A stretch of 64,000 nt of DNA from Microbacterium faecale (GTDB lineage: Bacteria; Actinomycetota; Actinomycetes; Actinomycetales; Microbacteriaceae). A program made the translations under genes and the position numbers. The notes below the pieces were generated by a model that saw nothing but the letters and a program-made list of their open reading frames with translations, ran no database searches and was not told where the DNA came from. The stretch is taken from the NCBI RefSeq assembly GCF_014640975.1, contig NZ_BMHO01000002.1, positions 124,001 to 188,000 of the forward strand. The letters are read 5' to 3'. Below are positions 1 to 8,132 of this stretch, in pieces (position 1 is the stretch's first letter; each line of letters starts with the position of its first letter).

Positions 1-551
1 AACTGCAGGGTGTCGAAGCCGGCCTTCGCCGCGCGCTCCACGAGGCCGTACGAGATCTCGCGGTCGCGCATGACGTACAGCTGGAACCAGTTGCGCCCGT
101 GGGGGTTCGCCGCTTTGACGCCCTCGATCGAGGTCGTGCCGAGGGTCGACAGCGTGAACGGGATCCCGGCTGCGCCCGCGGCGCCCGCTCCGGCCGTCTC
201 ACCCTCGGTCTGCATCAGGCGTGTGAATCCCGTCGGCGCGATGCCGAACGGCATCGCCGACGGTCCGCCGAGGATCTGCGTCTCCGTGGAGACCTCGGGA
301 GCGGGCGCCAGAACGTCCGGGTGGAACTCGATGTCCTCGAACGCCTGACGGGCGCGCGTCATCGACAGTTCCTGGTCAGCCGCACCGTCGGTGTAGTCGA
401 ACGCCGCGGCTGGCGTGCGGCGCTGCGCGATCTTCCGCAGGTCGGCAACCGTGTACGCCTTCCGCAACCGCGCTTCCTTGCCGAATTCCGGAAGCTTGAT
501 CTTCAGGAACTCCATCACCTCGGCGGGCTTGGGAAACTGTCGCTGAACCAT
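1..551 (-). CDS. lldD: L-lactate dehydrogenase / alpha-hydroxy-acid oxidase, 3' end outside window
   Basis: FMN-dependent enzyme that oxidises L-lactate to pyruvate. Only the first ~183 residues are inside the window; the C-terminal part, with the catalytic His, lies beyond base 1. The ATG at 549-551 follows a GAGGAC ribosome site and lies 8 bases after the regulator's stop. Visible family features are AAFDYTDGAADQELS, the FMN-binding stretch PFGIAPTGFTRLM, and STLGTTSIE followed by WFQLYVMRDRE. The sequence resembles mycobacterial LldD2, but lactate 2-monooxygenase belongs to the same family and cannot be excluded without the C-terminus. It forms an operon with the upstream FadR-type regulator, a pairing typical of LldR-lldD. 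Confidence 0.88.
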   Translation of the reverse strand, partial: MVQRQFPKPAEVMEFLKIKLPEFGKEARLRKAYTVADLRKIAQRRTPAAAFDYTDGAADQELSMTRARQAFEDIEFHPDVLAPAPEVSTETQILGGPSAMPFGIAPTGFTRLMQTEGETAGAGAAGAAGIPFTLSTLGTTSIEGVKAANPHGRNWFQLYVMRDREISYGLVERAAKAGFDTLQ

Positions 552-559
552 TCTCGTCC

Positions 560-1270
560 TCACTGTCGTTGTTGCTCGTCACGGATGCGCGTCGCCGCGT
601 AATACCCGCCGATGTGGTCGTGGATCCGCTGGCGTGCGTCGTCGGCGTCGCCCGCCCGCACTGCCTCCAGAACGCCACGATGCTCGTGCTGCAGGCGGTC
701 TCGCGCAGCCGACCAGTCGCCGATGGCGTGGGCGCGCGATTGCACGTAGGTCTCGATCGCGGCGCGCAGGCCCGTCATCACGGTGGCGAAGACGGCGTTT
801 CCCGTCGCCTCCGCGAGCAGCCCGTGGAATCGCGCGTCGAGAGACAGGAATTCGTCCGAGGTGAGGGCGTCGTCATCCATGGCGTCCAGCACCTCGCGCG
901 CCGCGCTCAGCTCCGGGGTCGTCGCCGCGAGTGCCTCGACGACCGCGGCCTCGAGCACGAGGCGTGCGTCGACGACGTCGCCGAACTCGAACGCCTGCGC
1001 GGCCGCCTGCAGCCCCAGCACCTGTGCGACACCCGAACTGGCCGATGTCGTAATCACTGCCCCGGACCGTGGTCCGGATCCCGTCGCCGTGTGAAGGACT
1101 CCCATGACCTCGAGCACGCGCAGCGCCTCGCGGACACTGGATCGGCCGACCCCCAGCTGCGTCGCGAGCTCGCGCTCGCCCGGCAGCCGATCCCCCGGGC
1201 CCAGGGATCCGTCACGGAGGCGTTTCTCGACGTGATCGAGCACGACGCGCCACGCCTTGGTCTCGGCCAT
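560..1270 (-). CDS. FadR/GntR-family transcriptional regulator, probably lactate-responsive
   Basis: 236 residues from the ATG at 1268-1270 (MAETKAWRVV). The open frame continues upstream, but those residues are not protein-like and overlap the divergent promoter. The N-terminal winged helix has the GntR signature PGERELATQLGVGRSSVREALR (residues ~28-49). The C-terminal ~150 residues form an all-helical FCD ligand domain. It lies directly upstream of lldD, so lactate or pyruvate is the likely effector (inference from the LldR family). A perfect 7-1-7 palindrome 18 bases upstream of the start is a good candidate autoregulatory operator. Confidence 0.9.
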   Translation of the reverse strand: MAETKAWRVVLDHVEKRLRDGSLGPGDRLPGERELATQLGVGRSSVREALRVLEVMGVLHTATGSGPRSGAVITTSASSGVAQVLGLQAAAQAFEFGDVVDARLVLEAAVVEALAATTPELSAAREVLDAMDDDALTSDEFLSLDARFHGLLAEATGNAVFATVMTGLRAAIETYVQSRAHAIGDWSAARDRLQHEHRGVLEAVRAGDADDARQRIHDHIGGYYAATRIRDEQQRQ

Positions 1271-1287
1271 GGAACCTCCGTCGCGCC

Positions 1288-1302
1288 TGTGGTCTGACCA
1301 CA
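1288..1302. promoter_or_regulatory. Palindromic operator candidate TGTGGTCTGACCACA
   Basis: Perfect inverted repeat of 7-base arms around one central base. It contains TGGTC-N-GACCA, the arrangement used by FadR/PdhR/LldR-type GntR regulators. It sits 18 bases upstream of the regulator's start and about 100 bases upstream of the divergent ABC operon, so it probably controls gntR-lldD and could also affect the divergent promoter. Confidence 0.75.
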
Positions 1303-1399
1303 GTACCGCGCCCGCTGCCCTGCGCCAAACAGCCGCTGGGCGACATGTGTCGTCGTGTTGCGCACGTTTTGCGAGCAGGCTCCCGTGCGACGCATTCTG

Positions 1400-2359
1400 A
1401 TGAGCATGTCCGAGACCCTCCATGCCCGCACAACCGCGCCTGCCGGCGCCGTGCGCATCGACGGCGTGGAGCGCACCTTCCCGACCAAGACCGGACCGCG
1501 CACCGTGCTGCGTGATGTCGACGTCGCGCTCGCCCCCGGCGAGATCGCCGCCGTCGTCGGCCCGTCCGGCTGCGGCAAGTCCACCCTGCTGCGTCTCATC
1601 GGCGGACTCGACGAGCCGACCCGCGGATCCATCACCCTCGACGGCGGGACCGCCCGCGCGCACGATGAATCCACGGCGATCGCGTTCCAGGAACCGCGCC
1701 TACTGCCGTGGCGCACGATCGCTCAGAACATCGCCCTGGGACTCCCCCGAGGCACGAAGCCGAAGCGGGCGAAGGAGCGCGTCGCGGAGCTGCTCGACCT
1801 CGTCGGCCTCACCCACGCGGCCGGCCAGCGTCCCCGCGAGGTCTCCGGCGGCATGGCGCAACGCGCATCACTCGCCCGCGCCCTCGCCCGCAGCCCGCGC
1901 GTGCTGCTTCTCGACGAGCCGTTCGGCGCGCTCGATGCGCTGACGCGGCTCAAGATGCACGATCTCCTGCTCGACATCCACCGCGCTCAGCCCACGACCG
2001 TCCTGATGGTCACCCACGACGTCGAAGAGGCGCTGTACCTCGCCGATCGGGTGCTGTTGCTGCGCAACCTGCACGCGACGACCGCACAGCCCGAGCGACC
2101 CCGCGCGAAGGTCGTGGCACTGGGATCCACCTCGGGCATCGGCGCGCTCGGCGGATCCGGCTCGCACGGATCCGCCCCCCAGATCGCGGACGATGCCCCG
2201 GCGCGCGACGGATCGGTCGCGCGCGTCGTCACCGTCCCTGGGTCTCGCCCGCGCGACCGCGGGGCCCGCTCCCTCACCGACCTGCGCGCGAGTCTGCTCG
2301 ACGGGCTCGGCGTCACTCACCACACCACAACACCGCTCACCGCCAAGGAGAACTCATGA
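1400..2359 (+). CDS. ABC transporter ATP-binding protein, nitrate/sulfonate/taurine type
   Basis: 319 residues. Energises the importer made with the next two genes. Walker A GPSGCGKST (residues ~54-62), Q-loop FQEPRLLPW (~96), signature VSGGMAQR (~148-155) and Walker B VLLLDEP (~168-174) are intact, matching SsuB/TauB. After the D-loop and H-loop (MVTHDVEEA) the protein carries ~80 extra residues rich in Gly, Ser and Ala with no recognisable domain. The start could be 1400 or 1406; neither has a clear ribosome site. The stop overlaps the next start as ATGA. Substrate is inferred only from family and neighbours. Confidence 0.88.
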   Translation: MSMSETLHARTTAPAGAVRIDGVERTFPTKTGPRTVLRDVDVALAPGEIAAVVGPSGCGKSTLLRLIGGLDEPTRGSITLDGGTARAHDESTAIAFQEPRLLPWRTIAQNIALGLPRGTKPKRAKERVAELLDLVGLTHAAGQRPREVSGGMAQRASLARALARSPRVLLLDEPFGALDALTRLKMHDLLLDIHRAQPTTVLMVTHDVEEALYLADRVLLLRNLHATTAQPERPRAKVVALGSTSGIGALGGSGSHGSAPQIADDAPARDGSVARVVTVPGSRPRDRGARSLTDLRASLLDGLGVTHHTTTPLTAKENS

Positions 2360-3381
2360 GCATCATCACCCGCCGTATCATTCCCGCGACCGCCGTCGCC
2401 GGAGTGATGGCGCTCATGACGACGGGCTGCCTCGCGGGCGAGGGCGGCGGAGCGGAAGCCGCGACGGACGGCGGCGAATGGTCGAGTTCGACGCTCTCCG
2501 TCGACTGGGCGACGTACAACCCGCTCAGCCTCATCATCAAAGAGCAGGGCCTCATCGAGGAGACGCTCGGTGACGACGTCGAGGTCGAATGGCTGCAGTC
2601 CGCTGGCAGCAACAAGGCCAATGAGCTGCTGCGGTCCGGATCGGTCGACGTCGGTTCGACCGCCGGATCCGCAGCGCTGTTCGCGCGTGCGAACGGCTCA
2701 CCGATCAAGGTGATCGACATCTACTCGCAGCCCGAGTGGTCGGCGATCGTCGTGCGTCCCGACAGCGACATCGCTGACCTCGCGGACCTCGAGGGACGCA
2801 CGGTCGCCGCGACGAAGGGCACCGACCCGTACTTCTTCCTGCTGCAGGCGCTCGAGGAGGGTGGTCTCACGCTCGACGACGTCGAGGTGCTGAACGTCCA
2901 GCACGCCGACGGACGTTCGCTGCTCGACGGCGGCTCGGCCGACGCGTGGGCGGGCCTCGACCCGATCATGGCCGCTGCGGAAGTCGAGTCCGACGACCAG
3001 CTGATCTACCGCAACGTCGATTTCAACACCTACGGCTTCCTCAACGCGACCGAGGATTTCATCGAGAACCACGCCGATCTCGCGCAGGTCGTCGTCGACG
3101 CCTACGAGGAGGCGCGCGTCTGGGCGATCGAGAACCCGGACGAAACCGCGCAGCTGCTCGCCGATGCCGCCTCGATCGACCTCGACGTGGCGAAGACCGT
3201 GATCGCCGAGCGCTCGAACCTCGACGTGTCGGGCGTTCCGGGCGACGCACAGCTGGCGGTGCTCGAGGCGATCGCGCCGATCCTGGCCGAGTCGGGCGAC
3301 GTGCAGGGCGGACAGGACTCCCTCGACGAGGCGCTCGGCACGATCGTGCACGACGACTTCGCCGTCGCGGCCACGGAATGA
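2356..3381 (+). CDS. ABC transporter substrate-binding lipoprotein, SsuA/NrtT1-like
   Basis: 341 residues. The start is fixed by AAGGAG at 2345-2350 and the 4-base overlap with the ATPase gene. A lipoprotein signal peptide ends at MTTGC, making Cys25 the lipidated residue, so the mature protein sits on the outer face of the membrane. The body is a type-2 periplasmic-binding fold of the aliphatic-sulfonate/nitrate family, with WATYNPLSLII followed by a [17 protein letters not shown] segment. Relatives bind sulfonates, taurine, thiamine precursors or nitrate. With MetY downstream, an organosulfur ligand is favoured, but no sulfonate monooxygenase (SsuD) is present in the window. Confidence 0.88.
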   Translation: MSIITRRIIPATAVAGVMALMTTGCLAGEGGGAEAATDGGEWSSSTLSVDWATYNPLSLIIKEQGLIEETLGDDVEVEWLQSAGSNKANELLRSGSVDVGSTAGSAALFARANGSPIKVIDIYSQPEWSAIVVRPDSDIADLADLEGRTVAATKGTDPYFFLLQALEEGGLTLDDVEVLNVQHADGRSLLDGGSADAWAGLDPIMAAAEVESDDQLIYRNVDFNTYGFLNATEDFIENHADLAQVVVDAYEEARVWAIENPDETAQLLADAASIDLDVAKTVIAERSNLDVSGVPGDAQLAVLEAIAPILAESGDVQGGQDSLDEALGTIVHDDFAVAATE

Positions 3382-4187
3382 CCGGCGACACCGCACAGGC
3401 GACCGGGACCCAGCGCCCGATCGTCGCGCTCTGGGCGCGTCCGTGGGTGAGAACGGCTGCAGGCTTCGTCGTTCCGATCGTCGTCCTCGCAGCGTGGCAG
3501 TACGTCACCGCGAGCGGCATCGTTCCCGTCTACCGTCTCCCGCAGCCCTGGGCCGTCGTCGAAGCGGGCGTAGAGCTGTACGAGCGCGGCGAGCTCTGGG
3601 GGGAGATCGGGATCTCGGTGCAGCGCGTCGTTCTCGGCTTCCTGTTCGGATCCCTCATCGCGCTCGCATTCGCCGCGATCGTCGGACTATCGAAGCCGGG
3701 CCGAGCGCTGTTCGCCCCGACGCTCGTCGCACTGCGCGCCGTTCCATCGCTGGCCTGGGTGCCGCTGCTGATCCTGTGGATGCAGGTCGGTGAGGAGTCG
3801 AAGGTCACGCTCGTCGCGATCGGCGCGTTCTTCCCCGTCTACACCACCGTCGCCGACGCGTTGGGCCACGTGAGCCCGCAACTCGTCGAGGCAGGGCGCT
3901 CCTTCGGTCTGCGCGGCTGGTCGCTGTTCCGAACCGTGCAGCTGCCAGCGGTGATCCCGTCCGTCATGTCAGGACTGCGTCTCGGCCTCGCGCAGGCGTG
4001 GCTGTTCCTCGTCGCCGCCGAACTCATCGGCGCGACGATGGGACTCGGGTTCATGCTCAGCGATTCGCAGACCTCGGGGCGCGTCGACCGGATCCTGCTC
4101 GCCATCGTGTTGCTCGCGCTGCTGGGCACGCTCTCGAACGCGATCCTGGTGGTCGCGGAGAAGGTCGTTCTGAAGAGGTGGATGTGA
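3378..4187 (+). CDS. ABC transporter permease, SsuC/TauC-like
   Basis: 269 residues starting at the ATG that overlaps the binding-protein stop. About six hydrophobic segments are visible, the first at residues ~27-44. The cytoplasmic EAA loop that docks the ATPase reads EAGRSFGLRGWSLFRTVQLP, close to the family consensus. Together with the two genes before it, this makes a complete importer. The stop codon overlaps the GTG of the acetyl-CoA synthetase gene, so uptake and CoA activation appear translationally coupled. Confidence 0.9.
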   Translation: MTGDTAQATGTQRPIVALWARPWVRTAAGFVVPIVVLAAWQYVTASGIVPVYRLPQPWAVVEAGVELYERGELWGEIGISVQRVVLGFLFGSLIALAFAAIVGLSKPGRALFAPTLVALRAVPSLAWVPLLILWMQVGEESKVTLVAIGAFFPVYTTVADALGHVSPQLVEAGRSFGLRGWSLFRTVQLPAVIPSVMSGLRLGLAQAWLFLVAAELIGATMGLGFMLSDSQTSGRVDRILLAIVLLALLGTLSNAILVVAEKVVLKRWM

Positions 4188-6136
4188 CAGCCGAACTTCG
4201 CCTCGCAGAGACGCGGTCGTTTGCCGCGCCCCCCACGTTCGCCGCGCAGGCGAACGTCGGTGCGTCCGTCTATGAGACCGCGAACGCGGATCCGGTCGCG
4301 TTCTGGGAGCGCGCCGCGCACCGCCTCGAGTGGACCCGGCCCTGGCACACCGCGCACACCTGGGATCCGTCGGTGCCGGCCGCCCAGTGGTTTGCCGGCG
4401 GGCGCCTCAACGTCGCGACGAACTGCGTCGACCGGCACGTCGCCGCGGGCCGCGGCGAGAAGGTCGCGCTGTTCTTCGAGGGCGAGCCTGGCGACCGCGA
4501 GGCCGTCACCTACGCCGACCTGCAGCGACGGGTCGCGCAGGCCGCGCATGCGCTCGAACAGCTCGGCATCGGATCCGGAGACCGCGTCGTGGTCTACCTG
4601 CCCGTGCTCGTCGAGACGATCGTCATCGCCCTCGCCTGCGCGCGGATCGGCGCCGTGCATTCGCTCGTGTTCGGCGGATTCTCAGCCGACGCCGTCAGGT
4701 TCCGCCTCGAAGACACGGGCGCGAAACTGCTCGTGACCTCCGACGGACAGAATCGTCGCGGCACGCAGGTCGAGGTCAAGTCGGCCGCCGATGAGGCCGC
4801 ACGCGATCTGCCCGCGCTCGAGCACGTGCTCGTCGTGCGCCGCACGGGACAGAACGTGCCGTGGACCGCAGGCCGCGACGTGTGGTGGCACGATGTCGTC
4901 GACCCGCAGCCGGAGACGCACGAGCCGCAGGCCTTCGACGCCGAGCATCCGCTGTTCATCATCTACACGTCGGGGACCACGGGCAAACCCAAAGGGCTCG
5001 TGCACACCTCGGGCGGATACCTGACGCACACAAATTGGGCGCACTGGGCGCACTTCGACGCCAAGCCCGAAGACGTGCACTGGTGCACCGCAGACCTCGC
5101 GTGGGTGACCGCGCACACCTACGAGATATACGGGCCGCTCTCGAACGGGCTGACCCAGGTGATCTACGAGGGCACGCCGGACGCTCCGTCTCGCACGCGG
5201 CATCTCGAGATCATCGAGCGCTACGGCGTGACGGTGTACTACACGGCCCCGACGCTCATCCGCACCTTCATGACGTGGTTCGGCGACGAACTGCCCACCG
5301 GCTACGACCTCTCGTCGATCCGCCTGCTCGGCACGGTCGGCGAAGCGATCAACCCCGAAGCCTGGGTGTGGTTCCGCCGCACGTTCGGGCGCGACGAGAC
5401 CCCCGTCGTCGACACGTGGTGGCAGTCCGAGACCGGCGCGGCCATGGTCGCTCCGCTCCCCGGCGTCACAACGCTGAAACCCGGGTCCGCGACCGTCGCA
5501 CTTCCGGGGATCGACATGGCCGTCGTCGACGAGAACGGGGATCCAGTCGCCCCGGGGCGCGCAGGCACGCTCGTCGCGCGGCGACCCTGGCCGGGGATGG
5601 CGCGCACCGTCTGGGGCGACCCTGAGCGCTACCGACGCTCGTACTGGGCGGAGTACGCCGACCGCGGCTACTACGTGGCCGGCGACGGCGCGACGATCGA
5701 CGAAGACGGCTACATCTGGATCCTCGGGCGCCTCGACGACGTCGTGAACGTCTCGGGGCACCGGCTGTCAACGATCGAGATCGAGTCCTCGCTCGTCGCG
5801 CACCCCGCCGTCGGTGAGGCCGGCGTGACGGGAGTGACGGATCCGATCAGCGGACAGGCGGTCGCAGCCTTCGTCGTCGACGGATCCGGCGGGCCCGTCG
5901 AGCCGGACGCGCTACGGCAGCAGGTCGCCCGGGACATCGGCCCCATTGCGAAACCGCGGCACGTCATCCGCGTCCCCGAGCTGCCGAAGACCCGCTCGGG
6001 CAAGATCCTGCGCCGGCTACTCGCCCAGCTGTGGCAGGGCGATACGCTCGGCGACACCACGAGCCTGCAGAACCCCTGGGCCGTAGATGGCGTGCGCGAA
6101 GCCGTGCGCCGGGCCCGCGAGAAGGAGACCCGATGA
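4184..6136 (+). CDS. acs: Acetyl-CoA synthetase (AMP-forming)
   Basis: 650 residues from a GTG overlapping the permease stop, the usual length for the family. It activates acetate (or a short acyl acid) with ATP and CoA to acyl-CoA. Motifs: P-loop IIYTSGTTGKPKG near residue 260, DTWWQSETG near 412 and the C-terminal PKTRSGKILRR with the acylatable Lys near 606. The Trp of WWQ-ETG is the residue that restricts the pocket to acetate in characterised Acs, so acetate or propionate is the likely substrate. Its place between an importer and MetY is unusual. It may supply acetyl groups for O-acetylhomoserine or activate the imported compound (inference). Confidence 0.9.
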   Translation: MTAELRLAETRSFAAPPTFAAQANVGASVYETANADPVAFWERAAHRLEWTRPWHTAHTWDPSVPAAQWFAGGRLNVATNCVDRHVAAGRGEKVALFFEGEPGDREAVTYADLQRRVAQAAHALEQLGIGSGDRVVVYLPVLVETIVIALACARIGAVHSLVFGGFSADAVRFRLEDTGAKLLVTSDGQNRRGTQVEVKSAADEAARDLPALEHVLVVRRTGQNVPWTAGRDVWWHDVVDPQPETHEPQAFDAEHPLFIIYTSGTTGKPKGLVHTSGGYLTHTNWAHWAHFDAKPEDVHWCTADLAWVTAHTYEIYGPLSNGLTQVIYEGTPDAPSRTRHLEIIERYGVTVYYTAPTLIRTFMTWFGDELPTGYDLSSIRLLGTVGEAINPEAWVWFRRTFGRDETPVVDTWWQSETGAAMVAPLPGVTTLKPGSATVALPGIDMAVVDENGDPVAPGRAGTLVARRPWPGMARTVWGDPERYRRSYWAEYADRGYYVAGDGATIDEDGYIWILGRLDDVVNVSGHRLSTIEIESSLVAHPAVGEAGVTGVTDPISGQAVAAFVVDGSGGPVEPDALRQQVARDIGPIAKPRHVIRVPELPKTRSGKILRRLLAQLWQGDTLGDTTSLQNPWAVDGVREAVRRAREKETR

Positions 6137-7467
6137 GCGAACACCAGTTCGGATTCCGCACGCGCGCGCTGCACGCGGGCGGCACGCCTGATGCGGCGAC
6201 CGGCGCGCGCGCCGTGCCGATCTACCAGACGACGTCGTTCGTCTTCGACGATGCGAAGGACGCGGCGAACCTCTTCGCGTTGCAGAAGTACGGCAACATC
6301 TACTCGCGCATCGGCAATCCGACGGTCGCGGCACTCGAGGAGCGGCTCGCGTCTCTCGAGGGCGGGATCGGCGCGGTCGCCACGGCAAGCGGGATGTCGG
6401 CCGAGTTCATCACGTTCGCGGCGCTCGTCGGCCAGGGTGACCACGTCGTCGCGTCGGCGCAGCTGTACGGCGGAACGGTGACGCAGCTCGACGTGACGCT
6501 CCGACGTTTCGGCGTCGAGACGACGTTCGTCGCGAGCGACGATCCGGAGGAGTTCCGGAAGGCGATCCGCCCGAACACGAAGGTCGTCTACACCGAGGTG
6601 ATCGGCAACCCCGGCGGCGAGATCGCCGACCTCGAGGGACTCTCCGCCGTCGCCCACGACGCCGGCGTCCCGCTCGTGGTCGATGCCACCCTCGCGACGC
6701 CGTACCTTGTGCGTCCGATCGAGCACGGAGCGGACATCGTCATCCACTCCGTGACGAAGTTCCTCGGCGGGCACGGCACCACGCTCGGCGGTGTCGTCGT
6801 CGAAGCGGGCACGTTCGACTGGGGGAACGGAAAGTTCCCGACCATGACCGAGCCGGTCGAGTCCTACGGCGGCATCCGCTGGTGGGACAACTTCGGCGAG
6901 TACGGCTTCCTCACCAAGCTCCGCAGCGAGCAGCTGCGCGACATCGGCCCCGCGCTCAGCCCGACGGCGGCTTTCAATCTGTTGCAGGGCGTCGAAACGC
7001 TCCCCCAGCGCATCGACGCGCATATCGCGAACACGCGCGTCGTCGCCGAGTGGCTCGCATCGGATCCGCGCGTCTCGTTCGTCACGTGGGCGGGACTCGA
7101 CGAGCACCCGCATTTCGCACGAGCACAGAAGTACTTCCCTCTCGGCCCGGGATCCGTGTTCGCGTTCGGCGTGCGACCGGCCGGATCGTTCGACTCCGAG
7201 TCAACCCGCCTCGATGCGGCGCGTCAGGCCGGCGAGAAGGTCATCGAGTCGCTGCAGCTCGCCAGCCACCTCGCCAACATCGGCGACGCGCGGACGCTCG
7301 TGATCCACCCCGGATCCACGACGCACCAGCAGCTCACGTCGGAGCAGCTCGAGGCGGCGGGCGTCCCCGCCGACCTCATCCGCATCTCCGTCGGCCTTGA
7401 GGATCCAGAGGACATCGTGTGGGACCTGGATCAGGCCCTCACCAGCGCGACGGGAGAGACGCGATGA
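6133..7467 (+). CDS. metY: O-acetylhomoserine sulfhydrylase (aminocarboxypropyltransferase)
   Basis: 444 residues; PLP enzyme of the Cys/Met metabolism class. It makes homocysteine from O-acetylhomoserine and sulfide, or methionine from methanethiol. Recognised by FGFRTRALHAGG at the N-terminus, the IYSRIGNPT substrate loop, and SVTKFLGGHGTTLGG with the PLP Lys near residue 208. The ~430-residue length, rather than ~390, separates MetY from MetB/MetC. The start overlaps the acs stop as ATGA and the stop overlaps the next gene the same way. No metX (homoserine acetyltransferase) is in the window. Confidence 0.92.
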   Translation: MSEHQFGFRTRALHAGGTPDAATGARAVPIYQTTSFVFDDAKDAANLFALQKYGNIYSRIGNPTVAALEERLASLEGGIGAVATASGMSAEFITFAALVGQGDHVVASAQLYGGTVTQLDVTLRRFGVETTFVASDDPEEFRKAIRPNTKVVYTEVIGNPGGEIADLEGLSAVAHDAGVPLVVDATLATPYLVRPIEHGADIVIHSVTKFLGGHGTTLGGVVVEAGTFDWGNGKFPTMTEPVESYGGIRWWDNFGEYGFLTKLRSEQLRDIGPALSPTAAFNLLQGVETLPQRIDAHIANTRVVAEWLASDPRVSFVTWAGLDEHPHFARAQKYFPLGPGSVFAFGVRPAGSFDSESTRLDAARQAGEKVIESLQLASHLANIGDARTLVIHPGSTTHQQLTSEQLEAAGVPADLIRISVGLEDPEDIVWDLDQALTSATGETR

Positions 7468-8024
7468 GCGACGCATGTGAGTTCACCCCGCGCACCGAAT
7501 CGCTTCCGGGCGCAACCGGAACCGACTCCGCTCACGCGGACCGTGCCTGGCAGGGGCCCGGGGCCGGCGAGCGACTCGGGATCCTGCGGCGCGCGCGGTC
7601 GATCGCGATCGTCGGCGCGTCGAGCAATCCCGCCCGTGCGAGCTACTTCGTCGCCACGTACCTGTTGTCGAGTTCTCCGTACGATGTGTACTTCGTCAAC
7701 CCGCGCGCCGACGAGATCCTCGGCCGCAAGGCGTACGCCTCACTCGCGGATCTGCCCGTCGTGCCCGACATCGTGGACGTGTTCCGACGCCACGACGACC
7801 TGCCGGGCGTCGCCGAGGAGGCCATCGCCGCGGGCGCGAAGACGCTCTGGCTGCAGCTCGGCTCCTGGAACGAGGAGGCGGCCCGGATCGCCGAGGACGG
7901 CGGACTGTCGGTCGTGATGGACCGGTGCATCAAGATCGAGCACGCGCGCTTCCACGGCGGCCTGCACCTCGCTGGCTTCAACACGGGCGTCGTGTCGTCG
8001 AAGCGGCAGGTCGTGGCGCGGTAG
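7464..8024 (+). CDS. CoA-binding domain protein (YccU/COG1832 type)
   Basis: 186 residues. A Rossmann CoA-binding fold begins after ~45 less ordered residues, with AIVGASSNPAR at residues ~48-58 and the family hallmark DRCIKIEHAR near the C-terminus, whose Cys is conserved. Members resemble the CoA-binding subunit of succinyl-CoA ligase and have no agreed activity. The gene is the last of the operon and overlaps metY by 4 bases. MetY plus a COG1832 protein is a recurrent pairing in bacteria, so a role in the acyl-CoA or sulfur step is plausible but unproven. A strong terminator follows 42 bases after the stop. Confidence 0.82.
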   Translation: MSDACEFTPRTESLPGATGTDSAHADRAWQGPGAGERLGILRRARSIAIVGASSNPARASYFVATYLLSSSPYDVYFVNPRADEILGRKAYASLADLPVVPDIVDVFRRHDDLPGVAEEAIAAGAKTLWLQLGSWNEEAARIAEDGGLSVVMDRCIKIEHARFHGGLHLAGFNTGVVSSKRQVVAR

Positions 8025-8066
8025 GTCCCGTACGGGCTCCGCGCGCGCGGAAATTCGCCCGAATTG

Positions 8067-8114
8067 CGCACGAGAAGGCCCGTTCCGACCCCTCGGAACG
8101 GGCCTTCTCGTGCG
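8067..8114. terminator. Bidirectional terminator hairpin between convergent genes
   Basis: A perfect 22-bp stem (8067-8088 with 8093-8114) around a CCCC loop. It lies between the end of the plus-strand acs-metY operon and the end of the minus-strand VOC gene, so it can stop transcription from both sides. There is no clear U-tract, as is common in high-GC actinobacteria. Confidence 0.85.
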
Positions 8115-8132
8115 TTGCGGCCACGCGCGGCG

